From NCBI RefSeq assembly GCF_002093625.1, contig NZ_MRWD01000006.1, forward strand, positions 43,800 to 107,799: DNA of 64,000 bases, given 5' to 3'. The notes under the pieces were generated by a model. The model ran no database searches. It was not told the origin of the DNA and was given only the letters and a program-made list of their open reading frames with translations. Below, piece by piece: positions 1-11,800 of the stretch. Position 1 is the stretch's first letter, and every line of letters starts with the position of its first letter. A program made the translations under genes and the position numbers. The DNA comes from Rouxiella silvae. Its GTDB lineage: Bacteria > Pseudomonadota > Gammaproteobacteria > Enterobacterales > Enterobacteriaceae.

Positions 1-1251
1 CACAGCCAATTCGCTCTGCGCCAGCGTTTCTTGCTCACCACTTTGCAGATTCTTGATGACTACCTGCTGAGCCGCGACTTCGTCCTCACCTAATACCAGG
101 GCGATACGCGCCCCCCATTTGTCGGCACGGGCAAACTGTTTTTTAAAGTTGCCACCGCCGTAGTTAGTCATCACTTTTAGCTCAGGTAGCGCGTCACGCA
201 GCGTTTCAGCCAGTTGCATCGCCGCACCCTGCGTACCTGTACCAGATGAAATGACGTAAGCATCTACCGTAGCTGGCGCTTTGAAATCGGGATTCACGGC
301 CTGAACCAGCAGAACCAGACGCTCAAGACCCATCGCAAAACCCACGGCAGGAGTCGCACGTCCACCCAGCTGTTCGACTAAACCGTCATAACGACCCCCA
401 CCGCAAACTGTACCCTGCGCGCCGAGGCTGGTCGTTACCCATTCGAATACGGTGCGGTTGTAGTAGTCCAAACCGCGCACAAGACGCTGATTAACCGTAT
501 ATGGGATACCTGCAAGGCTTAAAAGTTCACACAGACCTGCAAAGTGTTCGCGAGATTCGTCATCGAGGTAATCAGCCAGCGCAGGCGCGCCGTTCAACAG
601 CTCTTGAACCTCTGGACTTTTAGAGTCCAGAACGCGCAGCGGGTTGGTATACATGCGGCGTTTGGAGTCTTCGTCAAGCTTCTCGATGTGTTGCTCAAGG
701 AAGGCAACCAGCGCATCGCGATAGTTCTTGCGCGCATCGAGAGAACCAATAGAGTTAAGCTCAAGTGACACGTGCTCGGCGATGCCCAGCTCACGCCACC
801 AGCGGGCTGTCATCATGATAAGCTCGGCGTCAATATCAGGCCCTTGCAGACCAAATACTTCTACACCCAGCTGATTGAATTGACGATAGCGACCCTTCTG
901 CGGGCGCTCGTAACGGAACATTGGCCCGATGTACCACAAACGCTGTTCCTGATTGTACAGCAGACCATGCTCGATGCCGGCGCGCACGCAGCCAGCGGTC
1001 CCTTCAGGACGCAGAGTCAGGCTCTCGCCGTTGCGGTCCTCAAAGGAGTACATTTCTTTTTCAACGACGTCGGTAACTTCACCAATCGCACGTTTAAATA
1101 ACGGGGTCTGCTCTACAATCGGCATACGGATTTCACTGAAACCGTAGGTGCCGAGAACGCGTTTGAGCGTGCCTTCAATGCGCTGCCAGAGTGCAGTGTC
1201 TGCAGGCAGATAATCGTTCATGCCGCGAATGGCCTGGAGGTTCTTTGCCAC
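1..1251 (-). CDS. hisS: Histidine-tRNA ligase, 3' end cut by window edge
   Basis: Class II aminoacyl-tRNA synthetase that charges tRNA-His in the cytoplasm. About 417 residues are visible from a GTG start ([14 protein letters not shown]), and the family is about 424 long, so only a few C-terminal residues lie beyond base 1. Visible class II features include a motif 2 type stretch ([14 protein letters not shown]), the HisA motif region [14 protein letters not shown] and the glycine-rich [11 protein letters not shown] is chosen because the sequence after it matches the usual N-terminus ([13 protein letters not shown] in E. coli). It lies downstream of ispG in the normal enteric order, with its own promoter in the 149-base gap. 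Confidence 0.97.
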   Translation of the reverse strand, partial: MAKNLQAIRGMNDYLPADTALWQRIEGTLKRVLGTYGFSEIRMPIVEQTPLFKRAIGEVTDVVEKEMYSFEDRNGESLTLRPEGTAGCVRAGIEHGLLYNQEQRLWYIGPMFRYERPQKGRYRQFNQLGVEVFGLQGPDIDAELIMMTARWWRELGIAEHVSLELNSIGSLDARKNYRDALVAFLEQHIEKLDEDSKRRMYTNPLRVLDSKSPEVQELLNGAPALADYLDDESREHFAGLCELLSLAGIPYTVNQRLVRGLDYYNRTVFEWVTTSLGAQGTVCGGGRYDGLVEQLGGRATPAVGFAMGLERLVLLVQAVNPDFKAPATVDAYVISSGTGTQGAAMQLAETLRDALPELKVMTNYGGGNFKKQFARADKWGARIALVLGEDEVAAQQVVIKNLQSGEQETLAQSELAV

Positions 1252-1278
1252 GTCAGTTCTCTATATTTTTTATAAAAA

Positions 1279-1348
1279 TGAACCCGATTATAGGTGTTTT
1301 CTATCCTGAGGTTCAATGCGGATAGGTCAACACTTCATATCGGGTTCA
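1279..1348 (-). promoter_or_regulatory. hisS promoter embedded in a long imperfect dyad
   Basis: On the minus strand TTGAAC (1311-1316) and TATAAT (1287-1292) are separated by 18 bases, a good sigma70 promoter for hisS. The same stretch is a large imperfect inverted repeat with arms of about 28 bases: TGAACCCGAT at 1279-1288 and ATCGGGTTCA at 1339-1348 pair perfectly, and the inner halves pair partly. The promoter elements are seen directly. The dyad's role (read-through attenuator after ispG, or a small repeat element) is inference. Confidence 0.6.
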
Positions 1349-1400
1349 GTTTAATTCGGCCCAAAGGGCAGGCGCGCCGCAATTGCAGCGCGAGCTCAGG

Positions 1401-2522
1401 TTACTTTTCGAGATGATTAATAACAATGCGCTTACTTTGATCCATCACGGCCGCTTTGGCCCGGATCTTGGCTTCAAGCTGGTCGATCATCTGCTCATTG
1501 TCGAATCTTTCTCTTTGACGAACGCCGTCTTCATAGAAGCCGCTCTTGTTATGACCACCGGTTACACCCATAGTTGACACCAGCGCTTCACCCGGGCCGT
1601 TAACAACGCAGCCAATGATAGAGATGTCCATCGGGGTAATAATGTCTTCGAGACGCTGCTCAAGGGCATTTACGGTGCCGATAACGTCAAATTCCTGACG
1701 CGAACAGGTTGGACAGGCGATAAAGTTGATACCACGAGCGCGAATACGCAGCGACTTGAGGATATCAAACCCAACTTTCACCTCTTCAACGGGATCGGCG
1801 GCCAAAGAGATGCGCAGCGTATCGCCAATCCCTTCAGAAAGCAGCAGGCCAAGGCCAATCGCTGATTTTACCGAGCCAGCGCGCAGACCACCCGCTTCGG
1901 TAATACCGAGATGCAGAGGCTGCACGATTTGCTTGGCCAGCAGTCGATAAGACTCGACTGCCAGGAACACGTCCGAAGCTTTCACACTCACCTTGAACTG
2001 ATCAAAGTTGAGTCGGTCGAGAATATCTACGTGACGCATTGCGGATTCAAACAGGGCCTGCGGCGTAGGTTCGCCGTATTTTTCCTGGAGATCTTTTTCC
2101 AGAGACCCGCCGTTTACCCCAATACGAATAGGAATGTTTTTATCGCGCGCGCAGTCAACGACCGAGCGAATACGCGACTCATTACCAATATTGCCCGGAT
2201 TGATACGCAGGCAGTCAACGCCGTACTCGGCAACCTGAAGCGCGATGCGGTAGTCGAAATGGATATCGGCAACCAGTGGTACGTTAACCTGCTGTTTAAT
2301 CAGCTTAAAGGCTTCAGCAGCGTCCATGGTAGGCACTGAAACACGAACAATATCTACACCAACGCGCTCAAGAGCTTTGATCTGAGCAACGGTTGCGGCG
2401 ACATCGGTGGTGCGGGTGTTGGTCATTGACTGCACCGCGATAGGTGCGCCATCACCGACAGGCACCTTGCCGACGTAAATCCGAGTTGATTTGCGACGGG
2501 TAATGGGTGCTTGGCTATGCAT
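1401..2522 (-). CDS. ispG: 4-hydroxy-3-methylbut-2-en-1-yl diphosphate synthase
   Basis: Converts methylerythritol cyclodiphosphate to HMBPP in the MEP isoprenoid pathway, using a [4Fe-4S] cluster. The 373-residue length and near-complete match to the E. coli protein (372) leave little doubt. The cluster cysteines are visible in [10 protein letters not shown] and [10 protein letters not shown] near the C-terminus, and the N-terminal TIM-barrel contains [12 protein letters not shown] and ADIHFDYR. It follows rodZ in the usual rodZ-ispG-hisS order. It needs an Fe-S cluster and lies in the same genome as the truncated isc locus at 20-22 kb. Confidence 0.98.
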   Translation of the reverse strand: MHSQAPITRRKSTRIYVGKVPVGDGAPIAVQSMTNTRTTDVAATVAQIKALERVGVDIVRVSVPTMDAAEAFKLIKQQVNVPLVADIHFDYRIALQVAEYGVDCLRINPGNIGNESRIRSVVDCARDKNIPIRIGVNGGSLEKDLQEKYGEPTPQALFESAMRHVDILDRLNFDQFKVSVKASDVFLAVESYRLLAKQIVQPLHLGITEAGGLRAGSVKSAIGLGLLLSEGIGDTLRISLAADPVEEVKVGFDILKSLRIRARGINFIACPTCSRQEFDVIGTVNALEQRLEDIITPMDISIIGCVVNGPGEALVSTMGVTGGHNKSGFYEDGVRQRERFDNEQMIDQLEAKIRAKAAVMDQSKRIVINHLEK

Positions 2523-2551
2523 GTATACTCTTCTCCATTGTTACCAGTGTC

Positions 2552-2585
2552 TTGACCCCGCTTTTCACCTGAAAAACGGGGTCAA
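2552..2585 (-). repeat. Intergenic hairpin between rodZ and ispG
   Basis: TTGACCCCG (2552-2560) pairs with CGGGGTCAA (2577-2585), and the inner TTTTCA/TGAAAA also pairs. No U-tract follows on the minus strand, so this is more likely a processing or mRNA-stability hairpin within the rodZ-ispG transcript than a full terminator. Confidence 0.5.
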
Positions 2586-2599
2586 CGTAGGCTGCTAAA

Positions 2600-3583
2600 T
2601 TATTCAGCAGCCAGAGTCAGACGAGCAACACGGCTTGATTTTACAAAACGGCTTAGGTCTACAGGCTTGCCTTGATATTGAATGTCAACCGCACCAGGTG
2701 CGCCGATTTTCAATTTATAAGGAGCCTTGCCTTTCAGACTCAATTTCTCTCCCCCTTTCTTAATGCCACTGAACAATGTTTTGCCCGTAGCATCGTCAAT
2801 CTGCAACCAGCAGTCTGACTTAAAGGTCATGTTAACAGCGTCTGCATCTGTTGCAGCGTTGCTAGCCTGAGCATCACCGGTTGGCAATGTAGAAGAAGGA
2901 TTCTCAGCCGCAGTCGGCTGGCTTGTAGATACCGCAGCAGGTGCCTGGTTCTGCGCAGCAGCTCCCGCGTTTGCGGCGGTATCTGGCGTAGTATTCAGCG
3001 GCACCGAATTTTGCGCCGGTGTTGTACCGGTATTGGTCGGTTCAACGGGCTGAGCTGCGGTTTGTGAAGATGCTTCACCCGTGCTCAAAGGAATAGACTG
3101 TCCCTGAGCATTGTCTTGGTTCAGCTGAGCGGTTGATTGATCTGCCATATTGGCAATCTCTTGCTGCTGTGCCTGATGGTTTTGCCACCACCATGCGCAG
3201 GTCAGACCGAGAACAACGAAAACTATCAGCCAGGTAAAGCCCATTAGCCAGCCGTCGCGCTTTTTGCGTGACTTGCGTAATGAAACACCTTGCATCGACG
3301 CCACTCTTGGCACGTTGATAGGCGCTTGCTTGCCGATTAATGTCGCCAGTTCCTCTTCAGGAACGTGAACAAGTTTTGCGTAAGAACGGATGTAACCGCG
3401 TAAGAAAGTCGGTGCCAAATCGGCAGGCGTACTTCCTTCTTCAATTTGGCGAATAGTGGAAACCTTCAGGCAAAGGCGTTCTGCCACAGCCTGATGGCTG
3501 AGTCCCAACTGTTCACGAGCTTGACGCAGGCGCTCGCCCGCTGTCACTTTAGTGCTTTTATCTTGAGTGGCTTCAGTATTCAT
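2600..3583 (-). CDS. rodZ: Cytoskeletal protein RodZ
   Basis: Inner-membrane adaptor that links MreB filaments to the elongasome and maintains rod shape. Order of parts: a Cro/CI-type helix-turn-helix at about residues 15-75 that binds MreB, a basic juxtamembrane stretch (RKSRKKRD), one transmembrane helix at about 111-133, a long Thr/Gln/Ala-rich periplasmic linker at about 140-240, and a C-terminal beta domain (DUF4115) containing [17 protein letters not shown]. The 327-residue length is usual. Its start overlaps the end of pilW by 11 bases, so the two are translationally coupled. Confidence 0.95.
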   Translation of the reverse strand: MNTEATQDKSTKVTAGERLRQAREQLGLSHQAVAERLCLKVSTIRQIEEGSTPADLAPTFLRGYIRSYAKLVHVPEEELATLIGKQAPINVPRVASMQGVSLRKSRKKRDGWLMGFTWLIVFVVLGLTCAWWWQNHQAQQQEIANMADQSTAQLNQDNAQGQSIPLSTGEASSQTAAQPVEPTNTGTTPAQNSVPLNTTPDTAANAGAAAQNQAPAAVSTSQPTAAENPSSTLPTGDAQASNAATDADAVNMTFKSDCWLQIDDATGKTLFSGIKKGGEKLSLKGKAPYKLKIGAPGAVDIQYQGKPVDLSRFVKSSRVARLTLAAE

Positions 3584-4340
3584 TAGCTAAGAACTGCTGG
3601 TACTGTTGGGATTGTGGAAAGTTCCGCGCAAGCTGCTTTCCATAGCGTTGAACGCTGTCTGGATTGCCTGCTAACGCCGCGAAACGAATTTGTAACATAA
3701 GACTGTCAGCGCTGGCTGGCAGAACATGTTGATAAACATCCAGTAAAACTTGCGCCTCGGCGCGTTTACCTTCTTTAAACTGTCTGTTGGCTTCAGTAAT
3801 CAGCGGTGCACCTTTGTCGGGATCGTGTTTCAGGGCCCGGCTCAATAACACTTTTGCTTCATCGTTCTGATTAGCCTTCAGAAAACAGTAGCCCGCATTT
3901 TCCAAACTGTCAGCTACCGGACCGGAATCTGGCAAACTAGCAGCGGCGCTAAACTGCTGTTGTGACGGTACATACTGCCCTAAACTACACAAAAACGCAC
4001 CGTAATTATTCAGGACAGTCGCATTTTGAGGGGCAAGCTTAAACGCTTGCTGGTAGCGACTTTCGGCGGCATTGGCATTGCCGTTTTTTTGCTCGTACAA
4101 AGCCATTCCCAACTGGTTGCGATAATCCTGAGGAGCCGTATCAACTGCCTGTTGAAGATTGGACTTTGCCGCAGGCATGTTGCCCTGCGACAGGAAGTTC
4201 ATGCCAATCTGAAGCTGCGTTTGCGGTGCACCCGTTACGGCCTCAGCCGGGGGTTGCTTCGAGCTGGAACAGGCTGCCAGTAGACAAACTGCCACACTCG
4301 CCGTGAAAAAACCTTTCCACTGCCACTGCACTCTCGCCAT
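3573..4340 (-). CDS. pilW: PilW-family TPR lipoprotein
   Basis: Tetratricopeptide-repeat lipoprotein annotated in the family as type IV pilus biogenesis/stability protein PilW. The 255-residue protein has a signal peptide ending in a lipobox (CLLAAC, lipidated Cys24), followed by several TPR-like helical repeats from about residue 40, for example [22 protein letters not shown]. Ser follows the cysteine, which favours outer-membrane sorting. In enterics the gene lies between rlmN and rodZ whether or not type IV pili are present, so a pilus role here is family knowledge only. Confidence 0.88.
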   Translation of the reverse strand: MARVQWQWKGFFTASVAVCLLAACSSSKQPPAEAVTGAPQTQLQIGMNFLSQGNMPAAKSNLQQAVDTAPQDYRNQLGMALYEQKNGNANAAESRYQQAFKLAPQNATVLNNYGAFLCSLGQYVPSQQQFSAAASLPDSGPVADSLENAGYCFLKANQNDEAKVLLSRALKHDPDKGAPLITEANRQFKEGKRAEAQVLLDVYQHVLPASADSLMLQIRFAALAGNPDSVQRYGKQLARNFPQSQQYQQFLANEY

Positions 4341-4407
4341 ACTTAAATCCTTTTACCCGCTACCGATAAGAAGACAAACGCAAGCTATCACCCACTACGA
4401 AAAAAAT

Positions 4408-5643
4408 TTAGACTGATTTGACCATTATGGACTCACCGGCCATTTTTTTCTTCAAAGTACGCTTGGTGCGGTCAATAACTTCACCGGCAAGCTGGCCGCA
4501 GGCGGCATCAATATCATCACCACGCGTTTTACGCACGATAACGGTAAAACCATAGTCCATCAGAACTTTGGAAAAACGGTCGATGCGGCTGTTTGAACTG
4601 CGTCCGTAAGGAGCACCCGGGAAGGGGTTCCATGGGATCAAGTTGATTTTACACGGCGTATCTTTAAGCCTTTCAGCCAGTTCGTGCGCATGTTCGGTGC
4701 CATCGTTGATATGGTCAAGCATCACGTATTCAACGGTTACGCGGCCCTGATTGGCGTTCGACTTGCTCAAATAACGGTTTACCGAAGCCAGGAAGGCGTC
4801 GATGTTATATTTGCGGTTAATGGGCACTATTTCATCGCGAATGGCGTCGTTTGGCGCATGCAAAGAAATGGCCAACGCCACGTCAATCATATCGCCGAGC
4901 TTATCGAGTGCAGGCACAACACCTGAGGTGGAAAGCGTCACGCGGCGTTTTGAAAGACCGAAACCAAAGTCGTCGAGCATGATTTCCATCGCGGGAACGA
5001 CGTTGTTCAGGTTGAGCAAAGGCTCTCCCATGCCCATCATCACCACGTTGGTAATAGGACGTGTGCCGGCAATTTTTGCCGCACCAATAATTTTCGCGGC
5101 GCGCCAAACCTGACCAATGATTTCAGAAACGCGCAGGTTGCGGTTAAAACCCTGCTGTGCGGTTGAACAGAAGGTACATTCCAGCGCGCAGCCTACCTGT
5201 GAAGACACACACAGCGTAGCGCGGTCGCCGTCAGGAATATAAACCGTCTCAACCTGCTGATTGCCAACCTGAATAGCCCATTTGATGGTGCCATCGGCAG
5301 AGCGTTGTTCAACCGCCACTTCGGGCGCGCGAATTTCAGCAACGCTGGCAAGTTTATTACGCAGCGTTTTGTTGATATCGGTCATATCTTCGAAATCATC
5401 GCTGCAATAATGGTACATCCACTTCATAACCTGATCCGCACGGAACGGCTTTTCACCCATTTTGATGAAAAACTCGCGCATTTGTTTGCGGTTCAAATCC
5501 AGAAGGTTAATTTTGGCGCTTACCGGTGCCGCAGACTTTTCGGCCATTTCGGCTTTGGCTGCATTTTCGGCACGGATAACGTTCAGGGAGTCGATCTCGG
5601 TCGAACTGAGAACGGGGATATCTAATTCAATAGTATTGGACAT
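4408..5643 (-). CDS. rlmN: Dual-specificity 23S rRNA (A2503)/tRNA (A37) methyltransferase
   Basis: Radical-SAM methylase acting on A2503 of 23S rRNA and A37 of some tRNAs. The CxxxCxxC cluster motif is at Cys152, 156 and 159 (CALECTFC) and the second catalytic cysteine of the family is near Cys382 (DAACGQLAG). At 411 residues it is about 27 longer than the E. coli protein, all at the N-terminus. The first ATG has no strong ribosome binding site, and an internal Met at residue 33 is an alternative start. It lies between ndk and pilW as usual. It is another Fe-S enzyme that depends on cluster assembly. Confidence 0.96.
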   Translation of the reverse strand: MSNTIELDIPVLSSTEIDSLNVIRAENAAKAEMAEKSAAPVSAKINLLDLNRKQMREFFIKMGEKPFRADQVMKWMYHYCSDDFEDMTDINKTLRNKLASVAEIRAPEVAVEQRSADGTIKWAIQVGNQQVETVYIPDGDRATLCVSSQVGCALECTFCSTAQQGFNRNLRVSEIIGQVWRAAKIIGAAKIAGTRPITNVVMMGMGEPLLNLNNVVPAMEIMLDDFGFGLSKRRVTLSTSGVVPALDKLGDMIDVALAISLHAPNDAIRDEIVPINRKYNIDAFLASVNRYLSKSNANQGRVTVEYVMLDHINDGTEHAHELAERLKDTPCKINLIPWNPFPGAPYGRSSNSRIDRFSKVLMDYGFTVIVRKTRGDDIDAACGQLAGEVIDRTKRTLKKKMAGESIMVKSV

Positions 5644-5739
5644 GCTATGTTGGCCTCGTTGTTACACGTTATGGCTCGAAGGAAGTGTGGGGATAATCTC
5701 CCACCGATGCTTATTGCTCAAACCAGTAAAATAATGAAA

Positions 5740-5766
5740 CGCCCCAAGAGCAGGACTCTTGGGGCG
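5740..5766 (-). terminator. Rho-independent terminator after ndk
   Basis: A perfect 11-base stem (CGCCCCAAGAG at 5740-5750 with CTCTTGGGGCG at 5756-5766) has a 5-base loop. Read on the minus strand it is followed by TTTCATTATTTTA. It lies about 110 bases downstream of ndk and before rlmN. Confidence 0.85.
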
Positions 5767-5876
5767 CAACATTGTACAAATTTTAAGGCGGGGTGGCTAT
5801 GAATGAAAGTCCGTTAATACAAATTTATTGTATCTGCGGATGATCCCTCTTCGGCGACCCAACGCCAAACTTCTTA

Positions 5877-6302
5877 TTAACGCGCGCAGATTTCGCTTTC
5901 GTCGAAGAAGTAAGCGATTTCGCGCTGTGCAGACTCAACCGCGTCAGAACCGTGAACGGCGTTTGCAGTGAAGCTGTCAGCGAAATCAGCACGCAGAGTA
6001 CCAGCCAGAGCGTTGTCTGGGTTGGTTGCGCCCATGATGTCACGGTTACGCTGAACGGCATTTTCGCCTTCCAGAACCTGAACAACAACTGGACCTGAAG
6101 TCATGAACTCAACCAGACCGTCGAAGAATGGACGACCTTTGTGCTCAGCGTAGAAGCCTTCAGCTTTTTCTTTGCTCAGACGGATCATTTTAGAAGCGAT
6201 AATCTGGAAACCAGCACGTTCGAAACGCGCGGTGATAGCGCCGATGTCGTTGTTAGCTACGGAGTTTGGCTTGATGATAGAAAAAGTACGTTCGATAGTC
6301 AT
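5877..6302 (-). CDS. ndk: Nucleoside diphosphate kinase
   Basis: Transfers the gamma phosphate from NTPs to NDPs through a phosphohistidine, balancing nucleotide pools in the cytoplasm. The 141-residue protein shows the active-site motif NAVHGSD with catalytic His117 and the conserved [10 protein letters not shown]-terminus. It is monocistronic, with a TATAAT-type -10 upstream and a strong terminator downstream. Neighbours pbpC and rlmN are in the standard enteric order. Confidence 0.98.
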   Translation of the reverse strand: MTIERTFSIIKPNSVANNDIGAITARFERAGFQIIASKMIRLSKEKAEGFYAEHKGRPFFDGLVEFMTSGPVVVQVLEGENAVQRNRDIMGATNPDNALAGTLRADFADSFTANAVHGSDAVESAQREIAYFFDESEICAR

Positions 6303-6373
6303 AAAAAACCTCTGTCTGACTTTATAGGTTGTGCAGGTCGATAAAATGTTAACACTGCCGGAAAATGGCGCCG

Positions 6374-6379
6374 ATTATA
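6374..6379 (-). promoter_or_regulatory. Candidate -10 box for ndk
   Basis: A consensus TATAAT reads on the minus strand 72 bases upstream of the ndk ATG. I see only a poor -35 (TAGGCA, 17-base spacing), so the promoter rests mainly on the -10 and its position. Confidence 0.4.
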
Positions 6380-6482
6380 GGCGGCGAAGTAACGCTTGCC
6401 TACAGGAATAACAACATTTGATTAAAAAAATGTGTCACTGATTCACTTTGTGGCGCAAAACGCCCATTTTCGATAAAGAATT

Positions 6483-8831
6483 TCACCTATCGACAGTGAA
6501 ATCGAGGGTGCTGACCTGACTGCTCTCATCCAGCACGCTGAGTTGATAGTGTCCCGGCTGGCTCAGCGTGGTCTGAAAAGTACGGTTTGATCCCGCCGTT
6601 TCGACCTGTTCACCGTTAAGAAACCACCAGCGCTGCCCTGCACCGCCCTGCGATTCAATGCGCAAGTCGAGGCTGTTTTTTCCAGGTAACGGTTTTAAAA
6701 TCGCATTCTGGCGTACGCCAATAAGCAGCAGCGGGCTTATTGCAGGCTTGCTCAACGGTGGACAAACCGTGTCCGGGGTCGGTAATCGCTGGTTGCGACG
6801 CTCACTTTGCGGCAACCAAGGTTCCAGTGGCAAAGGCCATAGCGCAACCTGCACAGAGTGAGAGTCAGGACAGTTGGCCGCCACCTGTTTGCCCTGAGAA
6901 TTCGTCCAAAGAGTGACTAAACTGCCGCCCTGCAACTCCTGCCCGGGAGCTGCCAAGGTGGGTGGCAGAGTACCGTCCAGCGTCCAGCTTTGCCGCTGTT
7001 GACGACAGTTTGCATCACCGGCCTCTAGCGATTGTCCACCAGGCCAACACAATGTGGAAATTCCCACAGAAGCGGGCCGAGGGTCGGTAACCGCCATATG
7101 CGCGTTAAAACGTGCTGAGGTGATTAATAAATTATTAACCTGATTAAGAATGGGCACTGCCGTGGCATAACCGAACTGCCCGGCAACCGGCGTGGCATCA
7201 GGCCTACCGACCCATACACCAATGATATAGCCAGGATTTACCCCCATTGCCCAAGCATCACGATAGCCATAACTTGTGCCGGTTTTCCACGCCAGTGGCA
7301 CCGTGCCAGGCAATGAATCATCCGGCTGAGGCAGCGCCTGTCCGCCCAAAATGCGTCGAATGATCCAGGCGGCACCGGGTGAAAGCAGCCTGCGTTGTTG
7401 AAGATGCTGCTCTGGCTCAAACCGCAGTTTGGCGACATTGCCGCCGCGAGCCAGCGCGCTGTAGGCCTCCGTTAACTGATCAAGTCGTGAGCCGGTTCCG
7501 CCAAGAATAACAGCAAGACTGGGATCACTTGCGTTCGGGAAGCGCAGAGGTATCCCAGCATTACGCAAATTGGCAGTAAAACGTTTGGGTCCGTAGGCGT
7601 CGAGCAGTTGCACGGCCGGTAAGTTCAATGAGCGCACCAATGCTTCGCTGGCGCTAACCGGTCCGTGAAAACCGGTATCAAAATTGCCCGGCCGATAATC
7701 GCCGAAGCGCCTCGGCACATCCTGCAGCAGCGACTCGGCGCTGATTAATCCATCGTCGAGTGCTAGACCGTATAAAAAAGGTTTTAAGGTCGATCCCGGC
7801 GATCGCCACGCACTGACGGTATCGACCTGACCAAAACGGGCATCGTCATTAAAATCGACAGAACCAATATAGGCTTTAACTGCCATGGTCGAGCTTTCAA
7901 CCACCAGCACGCCCATCGATGTTTTTGGTGGTAGCTGGTGCTTCCAACCCGTGGCCAACGCCTCCAGCTGCCGTTGCAGGGTGGCGTCTAACGTCGTTGT
8001 CACCACTGAGCGTTTATTATTCGCCGTCAACCTTCGAGCCAGCAGAGGGGCAAGCTGAGGCACCTGGCGCGGTGCCAGCCAGATAGACTCCTGACGGATT
8101 TCATCTACCCGTTTTTGTGACCAAACGTGATACTCGGCCAAACGCGCCAATACTTTGTCTCTGGCCGCTTTTGCCCGCTCGGGAAATCTGTCGGGACGCA
8201 GGTGGCTGGGCGCCTGCGGAAGTACGGCGAGAAGTGCTGCCTCACCCGGCGTTAACTCAGAAGGCGGTTTGCCTAAATAAGTCCAGCTTGCCGCAGCGAT
8301 ACCTTGCAGTGTGCCGCCGTAGGGCGCGCGATTAAGGTAAATTTCGAGTATCTGCTTTTTGGACAACGTCCATTCAAGCTGAAAGGTGCGAGCGATTTGT
8401 CGTAGCTTGCCGGTAAACGTACGTGGATGAGGGTCAATAAGCCGTGCAACCTGCATTGACAGCGTGCTGCCTCCGGAAACAATGCCTCCGCTATGCAGAT
8501 TTTGCCAAGTTGCACGCAGCAGCGAGAGCGGATTAATTCCTGGGTGATCCCAATACCAGCGGTCTTCGTAGGTCAGCAGCGCCTCAAGATAGTAGGGAGA
8601 AACCTGCTCCAGTTTGACCGGATAACGCCACACGCCTTGGGCGTCGGCGTAGCGCCAAAGTGGCGTACCGTCCTGCGCGGTTACCACACGAGCCACTGGA
8701 AGCGCCTTTAAGGGTAAAGGCCACAGGCGGTTTGCCGCCCACAGCAAAACGCCGCCGCCCAATATCAGTAACAGGAAAAAACGCGCCATTCGCACCCAAA
8801 AAATGGACCGCGCCCCGCCTCGCCACGTCAT
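6483..8831 (-). CDS. pbpC: Penicillin-binding protein 1C
   Basis: Bifunctional class A PBP: peptidoglycan glycosyltransferase plus transpeptidase-type domain, anchored in the inner membrane. One transmembrane helix lies at about residues 16-33. The glycosyltransferase catalytic Glu89 is in YEDRWYWDHPG. The transpeptidase has SxxK at Ser347-Lys350 (SPGSTLKPF), SLN, and KTGTS. A C-terminal BiPBP-type beta domain follows. The 782-residue length is typical. It lies 18 bases downstream of yfhM, the usual partner; the pair is thought to combine wall repair with protease trapping. Confidence 0.96.
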   Translation of the reverse strand: MTWRGGARSIFWVRMARFFLLLILGGGVLLWAANRLWPLPLKALPVARVVTAQDGTPLWRYADAQGVWRYPVKLEQVSPYYLEALLTYEDRWYWDHPGINPLSLLRATWQNLHSGGIVSGGSTLSMQVARLIDPHPRTFTGKLRQIARTFQLEWTLSKKQILEIYLNRAPYGGTLQGIAAASWTYLGKPPSELTPGEAALLAVLPQAPSHLRPDRFPERAKAARDKVLARLAEYHVWSQKRVDEIRQESIWLAPRQVPQLAPLLARRLTANNKRSVVTTTLDATLQRQLEALATGWKHQLPPKTSMGVLVVESSTMAVKAYIGSVDFNDDARFGQVDTVSAWRSPGSTLKPFLYGLALDDGLISAESLLQDVPRRFGDYRPGNFDTGFHGPVSASEALVRSLNLPAVQLLDAYGPKRFTANLRNAGIPLRFPNASDPSLAVILGGTGSRLDQLTEAYSALARGGNVAKLRFEPEQHLQQRRLLSPGAAWIIRRILGGQALPQPDDSLPGTVPLAWKTGTSYGYRDAWAMGVNPGYIIGVWVGRPDATPVAGQFGYATAVPILNQVNNLLITSARFNAHMAVTDPRPASVGISTLCWPGGQSLEAGDANCRQQRQSWTLDGTLPPTLAAPGQELQGGSLVTLWTNSQGKQVAANCPDSHSVQVALWPLPLEPWLPQSERRNQRLPTPDTVCPPLSKPAISPLLLIGVRQNAILKPLPGKNSLDLRIESQGGAGQRWWFLNGEQVETAGSNRTFQTTLSQPGHYQLSVLDESSQVSTLDFTVDR

Positions 8832-8849
8832 GACCAGACGGCTACCGCA

Positions 8850-11800
8850 TTAGTGCACATTCATCCGCCCCGGCGTAGCGCCCGTTGCGCGCCATGCAGG
8901 CACATACATTGATTCAACCTGAGGCGCAGGAACCGCGTAGCTACCCGGGGTTACCGCGCGCGCCAAATACAACAGCGCAACGTGGCGATATCCGTCAACG
9001 TTAACGGCCGCAACATAGCGGTCATCGCGGAACTCCTGATGTTTAATATCAGCCTGTTGCATATCACTCATCAGCGCGGTCAACCCGCTGGCAGCCTCAC
9101 CTAAGCTGGCGCTGCTATCGGCTAGGTTCTGATTTTCAAGCTCTAGTCCGGCAGGGAGTAGATCGACCACCAACGCATCAGGTACGTGTGCGTCAGCCCA
9201 AACATCGAGATGCACCACCACCAGATCACCACTTTTCAGTGAAGCCAGCGACAGAGGGTTGCCGTCCATACCGATGTAGTTGCGTTTTATATGCAGCACA
9301 TTTCCACTTTCGGCCGGCGCCTGCAGCGGATAACCGGTAATATCAAATCGGGTATAGACGGCCGCATCGCCGGTATTTTTCAATACCACCGGCTGCTGCA
9401 GCTGCGTGGCCTTTAAGACCTGAGTCATAGCCGATGTGCCTGACAGCGGCTGTGTCTGGCCGTCAAGCGTAACCTGCCACGGCGTTTCTGCACTGTTAAT
9501 CAAACTGCGCCCGGCCATAAACAGTGCGTTGCTTTCCTGCGTCGACAGCCAGCGCTGACCGTTGAGATTGTCTGAAAGTGACAGCAGCAGTTTGTCTCGC
9601 GCATCCGGCAACAGGTTATTTTCGGTCAGCAACGAGAGGATTAAAGCGTTATCACGCAGTGAACTGCCATAATCCTCAAGCCAGTAGTTTTTCTCTGGCC
9701 GCGTTTTATTGAGTCCCTCATTAATTGCCGCCTGCGAGCGCGGCATGTCGCCCATCATCTTCAGTGCAATACCAAGCTGAACCAGCGGCAGGCCAGACTG
9801 CGCCGCGCTGCGTTTTTCATACAACTGGCGCAAGGCACCCAGCGGAGCCTGCTGCTGAGCGGCAAGTACCAGCCCCGCATAAGCCTGAACCGCAAACCGC
9901 GTGCTGTCTGGCTGCGTGCTGTAGCGAATGTCAATTTGATTCGGGTCTTGCAAATAGCGCTGCAAACGCTTGTTAGCCTTATCGATTCCATCCGTCGAAA
10001 CGCTGTAACCCTGCTGTGAAGCGCGCAGCAGGAAATCGGTAGCATAGGCTGTAAGCCAATACTCCTCGGGACTGTCTTTACTCCATAAACCGAAACCGCC
10101 GTTTTCTTTTTGCATGCTAAACAGTCGGTCGATACCGATATCAATGCTGTGGCGGCGCGCATCATCGGTTGATGTTTTAATTCCCATCGCGGCCAATTGA
10201 GCACGGCTGATATATAACGAAGGATAAAGCCCGCTAACCGTTTGCTCCAGACAGCCATACGGATAGGCCAGCAGCTCGGCAATATAGCGGGCAAGATTAA
10301 GTGGCGGTTTACTGCTGAGCAGTAATCTCCCCTCCAGCGTATCGGACGCAAGCTGTTGGTTTGCATCTGGCGGAAGCTGCCACTGCTCCCCCGCGTGCAG
10401 TACAGTGCCAAAGTTACGCGTCAATGCAGGAAACGCGGGCCTTACGCCAATCGACCAACTGCGCTGATAGTCTGGAAGTTTTTCATTCGGCAGCTGCATA
10501 CCGCTCAGGGTAATGCTCACCTGACCGGCACCAAATCCTTGCTGTGCTTTTACCGGTATTGCCAGCGTTTTACGCTCGCCCTGCGCCAGGCCAAGGCTTT
10601 GCTGGGCAGCATCACCGCCGAGTTGGATTAAACCCGAGGTTTTCAGGTCAAGCCTGAGCGTCTGCGCGGCCCCCGATAGATTGGTAACGTCAAGCGCCAT
10701 CATCGCCGTGTCACCGTTGGCCATAAAGCGCGGCGTCGCCAGGTCAACAATCACCGGTGCGGCAACCACGACTTTGGCCTCAGCGCTGCCAAAGTCTTCG
10801 TCACTCCAGCCCTGCGCCATTAAACGCAGTTCACCGTTAAAATCGGGTATCGGGATCTGCACTTCACCTTCGCCGTTGTCATCGAGCACCACCGGTTGGG
10901 CCTGCTGCGCCACGATAGTCACTTCAGTGACTGGCTTCTGACCACCGCGAGAAAGGGGGTCTTCATCACCGTCCCCTCCGAAACTTAAGCTGGCCAAGCG
11001 CCCTTTTCCCTCAATCAGATGACCATAAACGTCATATTGGTCGACGCCGTAGCGCTTGCGACCGAGAAATGCCTCGTAAGGATCGGGCGTTTTGAATTGA
11101 GTAATCGACAGCACGCCAGCATCCACGGCGGAGAGCAGTAAATTAATACGATGCGGCACCGCTTTTCCCTCTACGGCTGCTTTTACTTTCACGGTCAGCA
11201 TTTGATTCGGACGAATTTTTTGTGGCGCTGCTAATTGAAGATTCAGTTTTCGACCTTCAGTAACCAGCGGCAAATGCAGCAGCCCGACGGCACGCTTCGG
11301 CGTCGATTGACGTTTTTTATCACCAGGGCGCAGCACCAAGACACTGAAATAGAGATCGTGTCGACGCCATTCGCTGTTTATCGGAACATCAACATCAATA
11401 CCGGCCTCTGGCACATCAATTTCCTGCCACCACAGTGGACCTTCGCTGGACTCGACAAGCAAATAACCTTTACCCGCTGCCGGTGCCTGAATATGAATTT
11501 TTGCCCGCTCGCCGGGCTGATAGGCAGGCTTGTCGAGTTTTAACTTCACTTGGTCAGGGCGTACCGCATCGGTTCCGTCGGTATTATCCTGCCAGCTGTA
11601 GCCCGCCCAGAAACGCAGGCTGCTAATTTGATGACTTTGCGGGTCTTCCACCTCTATACGGTAGGCACCAAACTCAACGGGGAAGCTGACTTTAGCAGAA
11701 CCGTCGGCAGCAATATCAATCTGTTGGCGCGCGATCGCCAAGTCTTTTTTATCATAAAGCGATTGCCAACCGTCGCTTTCTGACCACTGCCAGTAATAGT

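Noticed and set aside
594..2339. Several open frames opposite hisS and ispG
   Set aside because: They lie antisense to highly conserved genes and reflect codon structure rather than real proteins.
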